Source: Rhodococcus sp. ARC_M5
GTDB taxonomy: Bacteria; Actinomycetota; Actinomycetes; Mycobacteriales; Mycobacteriaceae
Direction: 5' to 3'
Assembly: GCF_022810405.1 (NCBI RefSeq)
Contig: NZ_JALGQE010000012.1
Coordinates: forward strand, 88,986 to 152,985
DNA length: 64,000 nucleotides
The first letter of the stretch is position 1. Each line of letters opens with the position of its first letter. A model generated the notes under the pieces. It was not told where the DNA came from and ran no database searches. It saw nothing but the letters and a program-made list of their open reading frames with translations. Shown in pieces: positions 34,700 to 44,335 of this stretch. The translations under genes and the position numbers were made by a program.

Positions 34700-36427
34700 A
34701 TGATGACCGACATCCAGAATTCAGTTCAGCCCGTCTCGACGAGCGACATCGATGCCGACTGGTGGCGTCAGGCAGCGGTCTACCAGATCTACCCGCGCAG
34801 CTTCGCCGATTCCAACGGCGACGGGATCGGCGATCTCCGCGGCATCACGAACAAGGTTGCGTACCTGAGCGATCTCGGGATCGACGCGGTGTGGCTGAGT
34901 CCCTTCTACCCGTCGGCGCTGGCCGACGGGGGATACGACGTGGACGACTATCGCAACGTCGATCCCACCATCGGCACGCTCGACGAGTTCGACGAACTGG
35001 TCGCGGGTCTACACGACGCTGGAATCAGGATCATCGTCGATATCGTCCCCAACCACACCTCGAATCGGCACGCCTGGTTCGAGGAGGCACTCGCATCACC
35101 GCGTGATTCGAAGGCCCGTGCACGCTACATCTTTCACGACGGTCGCGGCGAGAACGGTGAACTCCCGCCCACCGACTGGACGTCGATGTTCGGCGGCAGC
35201 GCTTGGGAGCGCATCATCGAGCCGGACGGAACGCCCGGCCAGTGGTACCTGCACCTGTTCGCCCCGGAGCAGCCGGACCTGAACTGGGACCACCCCGAAG
35301 TCAACGAGGACTTCCTGACGACCCTGCGATTCTGGTCCGACCGAGGTGTCGACGGCTTTCGCGTCGATGTGGCGCACGCCCTCAAGAAAGACATGAATGC
35401 GGCTGTGCACGGCAACTGGACCACCGATCCCGACGAGGTCTTCACCCGCAGCGACCATCCCCTGTGGGACCGCGACGACGTCCATTCCGTCTATGCCGCA
35501 TGGCGAACGGTGTTCGACGAGTACACCCCGCCCCGCATGGCAGTCGCGGAGGTATGGGTACCACCCCATCGAGTGACCAGGTACGCGTCGCCGACGGGGC
35601 TCGGGCAGGCGTTCAATTTCGATCTCCTCAAGGCGGATTTCGACGCCGACCAGTTCCGCCGGATCATCGAGACCAACCTGGAGTACGCAGCGCAGTCCGG
35701 TGCGTCGTCGACCTGGGTTTTCTCCAACCACGATGTGGTCCGCCACGCCACAAGATACGGCCTGCCCAAGGGCACGGGCGGCAAGGACCAGCACGGAAAC
35801 AACAAGGGCACCGACGGTATCGATTGGCTGTTCGGTGGCGGCGATCCGGCCGAGGTCGACGCAGAACGTGGCCTCCGCCGCGCGAAGGCCGCGACCCTGC
35901 TGATGCTCGCCCTTCCCGGCTCGGCATACCTGTATCAGGGAGAAGAGCTCGGTCTACCCGAAGTCGGCCAGATTCCCGACGCCGATCGTCAGGATCCGAT
36001 CTTCTTCCGCAACGGTAGCGAGGTCGGCCGCGACGGTTGCCGAGTTCCGTTGCCGTGGCAGTCCGACGGTCCGTCCTTCGGATTCGGTTCCGGCGATGCG
36101 CACCTGCCGCAACCCGAATGGTTCGCCGAGTATGCCGCGAATGCGCAGATGTCCGAATCGGATTCGACTCTCGGCTTGTACCGCGCCGCTCTCGCGTTGC
36201 GCCGCCGTCTGCAGGGCGCGGAAACGCTCGAGTGGATCGAGACCCAGGACGATGCCCTGCACTTCGTTCGACCCGGTGGCTGGCACATCGTGACCAACTT
36301 CGGCACCTCGCCGGTAGAGCTTCCCGGTGGGGACGTCCTCGTCTCGACCGTTCCACTCGAGGACGGCAGGCTCCCCGCCGAGGCGACAGCGTGGGTCGCG
36401 GGCCCGCACCTGACGCTCGTGCGGTAG
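34700..36427 (+). CDS. GH13 alpha-glucosidase (oligo-1,6-glucosidase/AglA-like)
   Basis: 575 residues from the ATG at 34700. All conserved GH13 regions are present: IVDIVPNHT near residue 112, FRVDVAHALKK with nucleophile Asp223, MAVAEVWV with acid/base Glu284, and FSNHDVVR with Asp345. The N-terminal VYQIYPRSFADSNGDGIGDLRGI segment and the QPDLNWDHPE loop place it with alpha-glucosidases that split maltose, isomaltose, sucrose or trehalose. No signal peptide is seen, so it hydrolyses sugar after uptake. It ends the transporter operon and converges on eda with only 1 bp between stop codons. Substrate specificity is not determined. Confidence 0.93.
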   Translation: MMTDIQNSVQPVSTSDIDADWWRQAAVYQIYPRSFADSNGDGIGDLRGITNKVAYLSDLGIDAVWLSPFYPSALADGGYDVDDYRNVDPTIGTLDEFDELVAGLHDAGIRIIVDIVPNHTSNRHAWFEEALASPRDSKARARYIFHDGRGENGELPPTDWTSMFGGSAWERIIEPDGTPGQWYLHLFAPEQPDLNWDHPEVNEDFLTTLRFWSDRGVDGFRVDVAHALKKDMNAAVHGNWTTDPDEVFTRSDHPLWDRDDVHSVYAAWRTVFDEYTPPRMAVAEVWVPPHRVTRYASPTGLGQAFNFDLLKADFDADQFRRIIETNLEYAAQSGASSTWVFSNHDVVRHATRYGLPKGTGGKDQHGNNKGTDGIDWLFGGGDPAEVDAERGLRRAKAATLLMLALPGSAYLYQGEELGLPEVGQIPDADRQDPIFFRNGSEVGRDGCRVPLPWQSDGPSFGFGSGDAHLPQPEWFAEYAANAQMSESDSTLGLYRAALALRRRLQGAETLEWIETQDDALHFVRPGGWHIVTNFGTSPVELPGGDVLVSTVPLEDGRLPAEATAWVAGPHLTLVR

Positions 36428-36428
36428 C

Positions 36429-37046
36429 TCAGACCAGTTCGGCCGTGGCTGCCGCGAGAGTGACGATGGCATCCCAATCTTGTTCTGCGACAGCCGCGGC
36501 CGGAGTGAGCCACGATCCCCCAACACATCCGACGTTGGGAAGCGCCAGGTAGCTCGATGCATTGGCGGTGGAGATTCCACCCGTCGGGCAGAAGCGTGCG
36601 GCCGGGATCGGCGAGTGGATCGACTTCAGGAAATTCGCGCCGCCCGACGCCTCGGCCGGGAAGAACTTGAGTTCGGTGTAGCCGGCTTCGAGGAGGGTGA
36701 GCACCTCGGACACCGTTGCGGCACCGGGCAGATGTGGTAGTCCGGTGTCGCGCATGGCCTTCGTCAGGGAAGGCGTGCAACCGGGCGAGACCAGGAACTG
36801 AGCACCCGCGTCGGCGGCCTGCTTTGCCTGGCCGGGAGTGATGATCGTGCCTGCGCCGACGAGGATCTCGGGGACCTCCGCCGCGATGCGCTCGATGGCG
36901 TCGAGTGCCACCGGAGTCCGCAAGGTCAGCTCGATCACGGGCACTCCGCCCTGCACCAGGGCACGGGCGATCGGAACGGCGTACTCGAGATCGTCGATGA
37001 CGACGACGGGAATCACGGGTACGCGGTCGAGCAGGGATACAGTCAC
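36429..37046 (-). CDS. eda: 2-dehydro-3-deoxy-6-phosphogluconate (KDPG) aldolase
   Basis: 205 residues from the GTG at 37046, preceded by a GAAGG-type ribosome site. The TIM-barrel marks are PVIPVVVIDDLEYAVPIARAL, VIELTLRTP (general base Glu), LVGAGTI and the Schiff-base lysine in ELKFFPAEASGG. The end is LPNVGCVGGSWLTP. It splits KDPG into pyruvate and glyceraldehyde 3-phosphate, the last step of the Entner-Doudoroff route. A TTG at 37079 would extend the protein 11 residues and overlap edd, but lacks a ribosome site. It follows edd by 29 bp in the same operon. Confidence 0.95.
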   Translation of the reverse strand: MTVSLLDRVPVIPVVVIDDLEYAVPIARALVQGGVPVIELTLRTPVALDAIERIAAEVPEILVGAGTIITPGQAKQAADAGAQFLVSPGCTPSLTKAMRDTGLPHLPGAATVSEVLTLLEAGYTELKFFPAEASGGANFLKSIHSPIPAARFCPTGGISTANASSYLALPNVGCVGGSWLTPAAAVAEQDWDAIVTLAAATAELV

Positions 37047-37075
37047 GTTCTTACCTTCTTCTGGAGTTACAGGGC

Positions 37076-38899
37076 TCAACGCATCACGAACATCGCGCCC
37101 TCGTCGGCCGGGCCGACGAGCGCACGCATCCCCGAGAACAGATCACGGCCGGTGCTCGACCACTCGTCGGCGTCCAACACGCGACCGGTGACCGGTCGAG
37201 CCTCGAACTCGTCGAGCGGAACGTCGATCGACAATGTGCCGTCGAGGGAGTCGAGAGTGATCATGTCACCGTCGAGAATTTTCGCGATCGGTCCCCCACT
37301 CGCGGCCTCGGGCGTGAGATGAATTGCTGCAGCGACTTTTCCGGAGGCACCGGACATCCGGCCGTCCGTGATCAGCGCGACGGACCGCCCCTTGTCCTGC
37401 AGGATTCCGAGTGCCGGGGTGAGCTTGTGCAACTCGGGCATGCCGTTGGCCTGCGGGCCCTGATAACGCAGCACAGCAACGAAGTCGCCGTCGAGAAGCC
37501 CTGCGTCGAATGCCTCCAGGAAGTCCGCTTGGTCGTCGAACACTCGCGCCGGTCCGGTGACCACCCGATGTTCGGGAGCCAATGCAGAAGTCTTGATGAC
37601 ACATTTTCCGATCGGTCCGGTCAGCATCTTCAGTCCGCCGTCGGCACTGAACGGCTCGTTCGCACCACGTAACACGGTGTCGTCGTGGCTCATTCGAGTG
37701 CCGTCCTGCCACATCACCCCGTCGCCGTCGAGCTTCGGCTCCTGCGTGTAGCGGCGCAGACCCTGCCCGGCAACGGTTTTCACATCCTCGTGCATCAGCC
37801 CGGCGTCGAGCAGAGACCCGATGACGAACCCGAGTCCGCCGGCGGCGTGGAAGTGGTTGACGTCGGCTTTGCCGTTGGGGTAGATCCTGGCCATCAGCGG
37901 AACCACAGCCGACAGATCGGACAGGTCCTGCCACGTCAGCGTGATACCCGCAGCCTTTGCGATGGCGACGAGGTGCATCGTGTGATTGGTCGAACCACCG
38001 GTGGCCAGCAACGCGACGCAGCCGTTCACGATGGACTTGACGTCGACGACCTCCCCCACCGGGGTGTAGTTGTCGCCCAACGACGTCAGACCGGTGACGA
38101 CATGGGCGGCTTCGCGGGTCAATGCGTCGCGCATCGCGGTTCCGGGGTTGACGAACGACGAGCCGGGCAGATGCAGACCCATGACCTCCATGAGCAGCTG
38201 GTTGGAGTTGGCCGTTCCGAAGAACGTGCACGTGCCACTGCCGTGATACGACGCGGCCTCGGCGTCCAGCAGTGCCTCTCGACCCACCTTGCCCTCGGCG
38301 TAGAGCTGGCGGGCTTTCGCCTTCTCGCCGTTGGGAAGTCCGGACGTCATCGGACCGGCGGGCACGAACACCGCGGGGAGATGTCCGAAACTCAATGCGC
38401 CGATGAGCATTCCGGGAACGATCTTGTCGCACACGCCGAGCATGAGGGTGGCGTCGAACATGTCGTGGGACAGCGCAATTGCCGTGGACATCGCGATGAT
38501 GTCCCGACTGAACAGAGACAGTTGCATGCCGTCGCGGCCCTGGGTGATGCCGTCGCACATGGCGGGGACGCCCCCGGCGAACTGCGCGATGCCGCCGGCG
38601 TCGATGACGGATTTCTTGAGCACAGCGGGGTAGGTCTCGAACGGCTTGTGCGCAGAGAGCATGTCGTTGTAGGCGGAGACGATCGCGATGTTGGGCTTGA
38701 CCATGCCGCGGAGCGCCTTCTTGTCGGCCGTTCCTGAGGCTGCGAAGCCGTGGGCGATGTTGGCGCAGGCGAGTCGGCCACGGGCCGGGCCGCGGTCTCC
38801 GGCTGCCGCGATGCGAGCGAGGTATTTGGTGCGATCGGACTGGCTGCGGTCTGCGATGCGGTCGGTTACCTGACGCAGAACCGGGTGAAGTGTGTCCAT
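37076..38899 (-). CDS. edd: phosphogluconate dehydratase (6-phosphogluconate dehydratase)
   Basis: 607 residues, as usual for Edd (longer than the related IlvD). It begins [15 protein letters not shown] with GGAGA upstream. Iron-sulfur and metal residues are visible in [31 protein letters not shown] and [18 protein letters not shown]. The typical VPAGPMTSG and [11 protein letters not shown] motifs follow. It dehydrates 6-phosphogluconate to KDPG for Eda. It is the first gene of the edd-eda operon and starts 133 bp from the divergent ROK regulator, the most likely regulator of the pair. Confidence 0.96.
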   Translation of the reverse strand: MDTLHPVLRQVTDRIADRSQSDRTKYLARIAAAGDRGPARGRLACANIAHGFAASGTADKKALRGMVKPNIAIVSAYNDMLSAHKPFETYPAVLKKSVIDAGGIAQFAGGVPAMCDGITQGRDGMQLSLFSRDIIAMSTAIALSHDMFDATLMLGVCDKIVPGMLIGALSFGHLPAVFVPAGPMTSGLPNGEKAKARQLYAEGKVGREALLDAEAASYHGSGTCTFFGTANSNQLLMEVMGLHLPGSSFVNPGTAMRDALTREAAHVVTGLTSLGDNYTPVGEVVDVKSIVNGCVALLATGGSTNHTMHLVAIAKAAGITLTWQDLSDLSAVVPLMARIYPNGKADVNHFHAAGGLGFVIGSLLDAGLMHEDVKTVAGQGLRRYTQEPKLDGDGVMWQDGTRMSHDDTVLRGANEPFSADGGLKMLTGPIGKCVIKTSALAPEHRVVTGPARVFDDQADFLEAFDAGLLDGDFVAVLRYQGPQANGMPELHKLTPALGILQDKGRSVALITDGRMSGASGKVAAAIHLTPEAASGGPIAKILDGDMITLDSLDGTLSIDVPLDEFEARPVTGRVLDADEWSSTGRDLFSGMRALVGPADEGAMFVMR

Positions 38900-39032
38900 G
38901 AGTATCTCCGATGTTCGGTCTCTCACGACTGAGCCTAAAGCCAGTTAAGTACATCGGCAACCCAACTTATGTTTTTCAAAGTTCTAAGTAGCAATTCTTA
39001 GGGTGTTGCCGTAAAAGTTGCCAGTTGGTTGA
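38900..39032. promoter_or_regulatory. divergent edd / ROK promoter region
   Basis: This AT-richer spacer contains a CTAAG...CTTAG inverted repeat (38984-38988 and 38997-39001) and several TAAGTA/ACTTAT blocks. The arms are short, so it is only a candidate operator for the ROK protein. No clear -35/-10 pair was seen. Confidence 0.35.
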
Positions 39033-40223
39033 ATGGCGTATATGTCGATGCCGCGCCTGAGCGCTCCACCTGCGACTGCAGGTGAGATCTTTGCTCTGGT
39101 TCGCGACGGAGAAGCCGATACCCGCGCGGAGTTGGGCCGGATCACCGGACTCTCCAGGTCGGCAGTCGCCTCCCGCGTCGCCGCACTCACCGGCCTCGGC
39201 TTGATCATCGAAACCGAGGACACCCACTCGACGGGAGGGCGTCCCCCGGCGCGACTGTCCTTCGACGTCGACGCGGGAGTCGTACTCGCCGCCGCGATCG
39301 GCCGCAGTCGCTCGCAATTGGGCGTGTTCACTCTCGGCGGGGAGTTTCTCGCGAGCGATACCGTCGAACAGGAGATCGGCATCGGCCCGGACGAGCTGAT
39401 GCCGCAGATCACCAAGCGCTTGCAAGCATTGCTCGACGAGTCGCACCGAACCGAACATCGAATCCTCGGCGTTGGCCTGTCCATCCCCGGCACCGCCGAC
39501 ACCGCACGCGGGTGCAGCCTGGACTCGCCGATCATGCACGGCTGGGACGGTGTGCCGCTGGCCCCGTTCTTCGCCGACACCACGTCGGCTCCGGTGTTTC
39601 TCGACAACGACGCCAACGCGATGGTGCTGGCCGAACGCCGGGACAACCGAGATCGCTTCCAGAACGCCCTGTTGGTCAAGGCCTCGACGGGCCTCGGTGC
39701 CGGGATCGTGGCGGGCGGCGCGTTACAACGTGGATCACTGGGCGCGGCAGGCGAATTCGGCCACACCAAGACTGCAGCCGCCGCCGGGGTCGCATGCCGG
39801 TGCGGCGACAGCGGTTGCCTCGAAGCCATCGCAGGCGGCTGGGCGCTGGTGCGCGCACTCAACGAGCAGGGCCGAGAAGTGGGCCACATCCGCGGCGTCG
39901 TCGACCTCGCGGTGAGCGGCGACCCCGAAGCACGCAGACTCATCCGTGACAGCGGACGCCACATCGGCGAAACCCTCGCCGGGGCCGTGAATCTGCTCAA
40001 CCCCGAGGTGCTCATCATCGGCGGCGACATGGCCAACGCCTACGACATCTTCGTCGCCGGACTGCGCGAGACCGTCTACGGAAACGCCACCGCCCTGGCC
40101 ACCAAGGCCCTCACCATCCAGTCGACCACCCACGGCGACCTCTCCGGAGTCATCGGCAGCGCAGCACTGGTATTGGATCAGGTACTCAGCGCCCGGGCCG
40201 TCGACGACGCCCTCGGCAGCTAG
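39033..40223 (+). CDS. ROK-family transcriptional regulator
   Basis: 396 residues. N-terminal winged helix (GEIFALVRDGEADTRAELGRITGLSRSAVASRVAAL) followed by the ROK sugar-kinase-like domain with VFLDNDANAMVLAE, GLGAGIVAGG and the zinc-binding CRCGDSGCLEAIAGG. The kinase ATP motif is preserved enough that kinase activity is not excluded, but the DNA-binding domain marks it as a NagC/Mlc/XylR-type regulator. It is divergent from edd-eda, so control of the Entner-Doudoroff genes by a hexose or hexose derivative is likely. cstA follows on the same strand after 143 bp. Confidence 0.93.
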   Translation: MAYMSMPRLSAPPATAGEIFALVRDGEADTRAELGRITGLSRSAVASRVAALTGLGLIIETEDTHSTGGRPPARLSFDVDAGVVLAAAIGRSRSQLGVFTLGGEFLASDTVEQEIGIGPDELMPQITKRLQALLDESHRTEHRILGVGLSIPGTADTARGCSLDSPIMHGWDGVPLAPFFADTTSAPVFLDNDANAMVLAERRDNRDRFQNALLVKASTGLGAGIVAGGALQRGSLGAAGEFGHTKTAAAAGVACRCGDSGCLEAIAGGWALVRALNEQGREVGHIRGVVDLAVSGDPEARRLIRDSGRHIGETLAGAVNLLNPEVLIIGGDMANAYDIFVAGLRETVYGNATALATKALTIQSTTHGDLSGVIGSAALVLDQVLSARAVDDALGS

Positions 40224-40326
40224 CACCAGGCGGTCGCCCGGCCCGGTTGCCGCTCGTCGCACTCCAGCGACCGCCGGGCGCACCACGAAGCCTCGATTCG
40301 AGGACGTGCACCTGCGCCACACATAG

Positions 40327-40342
40327 GGTGATCGCAGTCACA
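40327..40342. promoter_or_regulatory. CRP/GlxR-like site upstream of cstA
   Basis: GGTGA, six bases, then TCACA: one base off the cAMP-receptor-type consensus TGTGA-N6-TCACA. It lies 24 bp before the cstA ATG and overlaps a TAGGGT that could be a -10 hexamer. Carbon-starvation genes are commonly under CRP control, but at this position binding might repress instead of activate. Confidence 0.4.
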
Positions 40343-40366
40343 CCTGCGAGCTTGGAGATCCCCCAC

Positions 40367-42640
40367 ATGTCACTGAAAGCGCCCGACGATCCACACGTCG
40401 AACTGCTGAAGACAGACCCCGACCTACCACCGGTCGGAGTCGTCGAATCACATCCGATGACGACGGCAAAGCGTCTGATGCTCGTCGCCATCGGCCTCCT
40501 CGGCGGTGTCGCGTGGACGATTATCGCGATCGTGCGCGGGGAGAACCCCAACGCCGTCTGGTTCGTCATCGCCGCGGTGTGTACGTACATCTTCGCTTTT
40601 CGCTTCTACGCCAGGCTGATCGAACGCAAGATCGTCTTCCCCCGCGACGACCGCGCCACTCCTGCCGAGATACTGGAAAACGGCAAGGACTACATGCCGA
40701 CGGACCGTCGGGTGCTGTTCGGCCACCACTTCGCCGCGATCGCCGGAGCGGGCCCGCTCGTCGGACCCGTCCTCGCCGCTCAGATGGGCTACCTCCCGGG
40801 CACCATGTGGATCATCATCGGCGTCGTGTTCGCCGGTGCGGTGCAGGACTTCCTGGTGCTGTGGATCTCCACTCGCCGCCACGGCCGCAGCCTCGGTCAG
40901 ATGGCCCGCGACGAACTCGGAGTCGTCGGCGGCACCGCCGCCCTGATCGCCGTGTTCACCATCATGATCATCCTGATCGCCGTGCTCGCACTGGTCGTCG
41001 TCAACGCCCTCGCCGAAAGTCCCTGGGGCGTCTTCTCCATCGCACTCACCATCCCGATCGCGCTGTTCATGGGCGTCTACCTGCGCTTCCTGCGACCGGG
41101 TGCCGTCACCGAGGTCTCGCTGATCGGCGTCGTCCTGCTGTTGTTCGCGATCATCGCCGGCGGCTGGGTGTCCGAAACCGACTGGGGCGACAACTGGTTC
41201 ACGCTGTCGAAGGTGACCGTCGCCTGGCTGCTCATCGGCTACGGTCTGCTCGCCTGCATCCTGCCGGTATGGCTGCTACTCGCACCACGTGACTACCTGT
41301 CGACGTTCATGAAGGTCGGCACCATCGCACTGCTGGCCGTCGGAATTCTCATCGCCCGTCCCGAGATCCAGATGCCCGCGATGACCACCTTCGCCACCGA
41401 GGGCAACGGCCCGGCGTTCGCCGGCTCGCTGTTCCCGTTCCTGTTCATCACCATTGCTTGCGGTGCCCTGTCCGGCTTTCACGCACTGATCTCCTCGGGC
41501 ACCACGCCGAAGTTGCTCGAGAAGGAAAAGCAGATGCGGATGATCGGTTACGGAGGCATGCTGACCGAATCGTTCGTCGCCATCATGGCTCTGATCACCG
41601 CCTGCGTTCTCGATCAGCACCTCTACTTCGCACTCAACGCACCGACTGCGCTCACCGGCGGGACTCCGGAGACCGCAGTGCCATACCTCAACGGACTCGG
41701 CTTGAGCGGCGGTGACATCACCCCGGCCGAATTGAGCCAGGCCGCAGCCGATGTGGGCGAGGAGTCGATCATCTCCCGCACCGGCGGTGCCCCGACCCTC
41801 GCGTTCGGCATGTCCGAGGTACTGAGCCAGGTCTTCGGCGGAGCGGGACTCAAGTCGTTCTGGTACCACTTCGCGATCATGTTCGAGGCGCTGTTCATCC
41901 TCACCACGGTCGATGCAGGCACCCGCGTCGCACGCTTCATGCTCTCCGACAGCATCGGCAACCTGCCCGGTGCATCGGCCAAGAAGTTCAAGGATCCGTC
42001 GTGGCGTCCCGGTGCCTGGATCTGCTCGATCATCGTCGTCGCAGCCTGGGGCGCAATCCTTCTCATGGGCGTCACCGATCCCTTGGGCGGCATCAACACC
42101 CTGTTCCCACTGTTCGGTATCGCCAACCAGCTGCTGGCAGCCATCGCGCTGACGGTGGTACTCGTCATCGTCGTCAAACGAGGTCTCTACAAGTGGGCGT
42201 GGATCCCCGGAGTTCCACTGGCCTGGGACCTCATCGTGACGATGACGGCGTCGTACCAGAAGATCTTCTCCTCGGTCCCGGCCATCGGTTACTGGACGCA
42301 GCACTCGCAGTTCCGCGACGCCAAGGCTCAGGGCCTCAGCGAGTTCCGCACCGCCGGGACACCCGAGGCCATCGACGCGGTCATCCGCAACACCTTCATT
42401 CAGGGCACGCTGTCGATCATTTTCGCGGTACTCGTCCTGGTCGTCGTGTTCGCCGGAGTGTGGGTGTGCATCAAGGCCGTTCGAGGAGACACCCTGCCCG
42501 ACAACGAGGAGCCCGAGGTGCCGTCGAAGATCTTCGGTCCCACCGGTTTCGTCCTCACCCCGGCCGAGAAGAAGATCCAGGCCGAATGGGACGAGCTGAT
42601 CGACGCCGGCACCGTCCGTCGACCCGGATCGGCGCACTAG
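40367..42640 (+). CDS. cstA: carbon starvation protein A, pyruvate/peptide transporter
   Basis: 757 residues from the ATG at 40367 (GGAG 9 nt upstream); the upstream extension is a shadow. The polytopic membrane protein has the CstA signatures: YARLIERKIVFPRDDRATP, MPTDRRVLFGHHFAAIAGAGPLVGP, and the late HALISSGTTPKLLEKEKQMRMIGYG and SDSIGNLPG. The family was described first as starvation-induced peptide permease and later, with YbdD, as a pyruvate transporter. The next gene starts right after its stop codon. It follows genes that make pyruvate through the Entner-Doudoroff route. Confidence 0.96.
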   Translation: MSLKAPDDPHVELLKTDPDLPPVGVVESHPMTTAKRLMLVAIGLLGGVAWTIIAIVRGENPNAVWFVIAAVCTYIFAFRFYARLIERKIVFPRDDRATPAEILENGKDYMPTDRRVLFGHHFAAIAGAGPLVGPVLAAQMGYLPGTMWIIIGVVFAGAVQDFLVLWISTRRHGRSLGQMARDELGVVGGTAALIAVFTIMIILIAVLALVVVNALAESPWGVFSIALTIPIALFMGVYLRFLRPGAVTEVSLIGVVLLLFAIIAGGWVSETDWGDNWFTLSKVTVAWLLIGYGLLACILPVWLLLAPRDYLSTFMKVGTIALLAVGILIARPEIQMPAMTTFATEGNGPAFAGSLFPFLFITIACGALSGFHALISSGTTPKLLEKEKQMRMIGYGGMLTESFVAIMALITACVLDQHLYFALNAPTALTGGTPETAVPYLNGLGLSGGDITPAELSQAAADVGEESIISRTGGAPTLAFGMSEVLSQVFGGAGLKSFWYHFAIMFEALFILTTVDAGTRVARFMLSDSIGNLPGASAKKFKDPSWRPGAWICSIIVVAAWGAILLMGVTDPLGGINTLFPLFGIANQLLAAIALTVVLVIVVKRGLYKWAWIPGVPLAWDLIVTMTASYQKIFSSVPAIGYWTQHSQFRDAKAQGLSEFRTAGTPEAIDAVIRNTFIQGTLSIIFAVLVLVVVFAGVWVCIKAVRGDTLPDNEEPEVPSKIFGPTGFVLTPAEKKIQAEWDELIDAGTVRRPGSAH

Positions 42641-42811
42641 ATGCGCGGGCTGTGGTGGTGGATCACCTCGGTGATGGGCGACCACGATTACGACCGCTAT
42701 GTCGCCCATCTGGCCCGCCACCATCCGGATCAGGAACCGCCGACCGTGCGGCAGTACTGGAAGGACCGGCACGCGGAGGCGGACCGAAACCCCGGGGCCC
42801 GATGCTGTTGA
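42641..42811 (+). CDS. YbdD/YjiX-family small protein (CstA partner)
   Basis: A 56-codon gene that begins directly after the cstA stop codon. The product reads MRGLWWWITSVMGDHDYDRY, then VAHLARHHPDQEPPTVRQYW, and ends GARCC. The DYDRYVAHL...HPDQ...GARCC pattern matches E. coli YbdD/YjiX. YbdD is needed with CstA for pyruvate uptake in E. coli, so this is the expected partner. It is short enough to be missed by automated calling. Confidence 0.92.
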   Translation: MRGLWWWITSVMGDHDYDRYVAHLARHHPDQEPPTVRQYWKDRHAEADRNPGARCC

Positions 42812-42868
42812 CACGGTGATGTCCGATTCCCGCTAGCACCGACGCGTCCGCGCTGACACAGTAGGTGC

Positions 42869-44335
42869 ATGAGCAGCGAACGGCAGGTGCAAGAACTGGA
42901 CTTCGATCGGTGCTATCGCGCGGTCTCCTCGCGTGACGCACGGTTCGACGGCCAGTTCTTCACCGCCGTCTCCACCACCGGCATCTACTGCCGACCCTCC
43001 TGCCCGGCCCGTACACCCAAGCCGAGCAACGTCTCGTTTCTGGCCACCGCAGCGGCGGCGCAACAATCCGGCTACCGCGCCTGCCGCCGCTGCCAGCCCG
43101 ACGCCACCCCCGGTTCCCCACGGTGGAACATCCACTCGGACCTCAGTTCTCGCGCCATGCGGTTGATCTCCGACGGAGCCGTCGAACGCGGGGGTGTCGA
43201 CGGCCTCGCGAGCACCCTCGGCTACTCGAGCCGGCAACTGACCCGCGTGTTGACGGCCGAAGTCGGTGCAGGCCCGCTCGCTCTGGCCCGCGCGCACCGC
43301 GCCCACACCGCTCGCACACTGATCCAGACCACGGACATGTCGATGGCCGACGTCGCCTTCGCGGCCGGGTTCTCCAGCGTCCGGCAATTCAACGACACCA
43401 TCAAGGAAGTCTTCGCCGTCGACCCGTCGACGCTGCGTCGCGAGGCACACCGCACCGCCGTACCGACCGCAGGCGGAACCGTCACGCTACGGTTGCCGTA
43501 CCGCCCACCGCTCGATCGCGGCTGGATCGAGTGGTTCCTTCGAGGCCACGTGGTCGATGGCATCGAATCCTTCGCCGAGGACGGCGAATACGTGAGATCC
43601 CTGAGCCTGCCGCACGCCGCCGGACTCGTCGCACTACGGGTGATGGACGGATTTGTCAGTGCCGCAGTGACATTGCAGGACATGCGCGATCTGGCTCCTG
43701 CCGTCGCCCGCATCCGGCACCTGCTGGACCTCGATGCCGATCCACTCGCCGTCGACGACGCCCTGCGCGCAGACCCGCAGTTGGCAGCGAGCGTCGACGC
43801 CCACCCGGGCATTCGCGCCCTCGGAGTGGTCGACGGCGCAGAGATGTTGCTGCGCACGGTGATCGGACAGCAGATCTCCCTGAAGGCCGCGGCCACCCAT
43901 ACCGCCCGGCTCGTCGACGCTCTCGGTGCACCACTCGATCTCGGCAACGACACGGTCACCAGGTTGTTTCCCGAACCTGCCGTCATCGCCGAACGAGGCC
44001 ACGAGGTACTCACCGGACCTACCGCCCGGGTCCAGACCGTCATCCGCGTCGCCGACGCCATCGCGTCGGGAACCGTCGTGCTGCATCCCGCGCGAGAAGG
44101 GCCGGAACTGGAGCGAGAACTACTCGCGCTCAAAGGAATCGGCCCCTGGACCGCCCGGTACGTCGTGATGCGGCTACTCGGCGACCCCGATGTTCTGCTC
44201 GATACCGACCTGGTCGTCCGCCAGGGCGCACAAGCCCTGGACATTTCGCTGAAGGACTCCGCCCGCTGGGCTCCGTGGCGTTCGTACGTCTCGATGCACC
44301 TGTGGATCACCGCACTGGAAAGAAGACGAGCATGA
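42869..44335 (+). CDS. alkA: Ada-AlkA fusion: DNA-3-methyladenine glycosylase
   Basis: 488 residues. The N-terminal Ada-type domain has all four zinc cysteines (TTGIYCRPSC and YRACRRCQ); the acceptor cysteine is the first. An AraC-type helix-turn-helix follows (MSMADVAFAAGFSSVRQFNDTIKEVF). The C-terminal AlkA domain has the helix-hairpin-helix LKGIGPWTARYVVMRLL and catalytic Asp in LLDTDLVVRQG. So it combines adaptive-response transcription control with base-excision glycosylase activity, as in M. tuberculosis AlkA (Rv1317c). Its stop overlaps the ogt ATG, a coupled adaptive-response operon. Confidence 0.95.
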   Translation: MSSERQVQELDFDRCYRAVSSRDARFDGQFFTAVSTTGIYCRPSCPARTPKPSNVSFLATAAAAQQSGYRACRRCQPDATPGSPRWNIHSDLSSRAMRLISDGAVERGGVDGLASTLGYSSRQLTRVLTAEVGAGPLALARAHRAHTARTLIQTTDMSMADVAFAAGFSSVRQFNDTIKEVFAVDPSTLRREAHRTAVPTAGGTVTLRLPYRPPLDRGWIEWFLRGHVVDGIESFAEDGEYVRSLSLPHAAGLVALRVMDGFVSAAVTLQDMRDLAPAVARIRHLLDLDADPLAVDDALRADPQLAASVDAHPGIRALGVVDGAEMLLRTVIGQQISLKAAATHTARLVDALGAPLDLGNDTVTRLFPEPAVIAERGHEVLTGPTARVQTVIRVADAIASGTVVLHPAREGPELERELLALKGIGPWTARYVVMRLLGDPDVLLDTDLVVRQGAQALDISLKDSARWAPWRSYVSMHLWITALERRRA

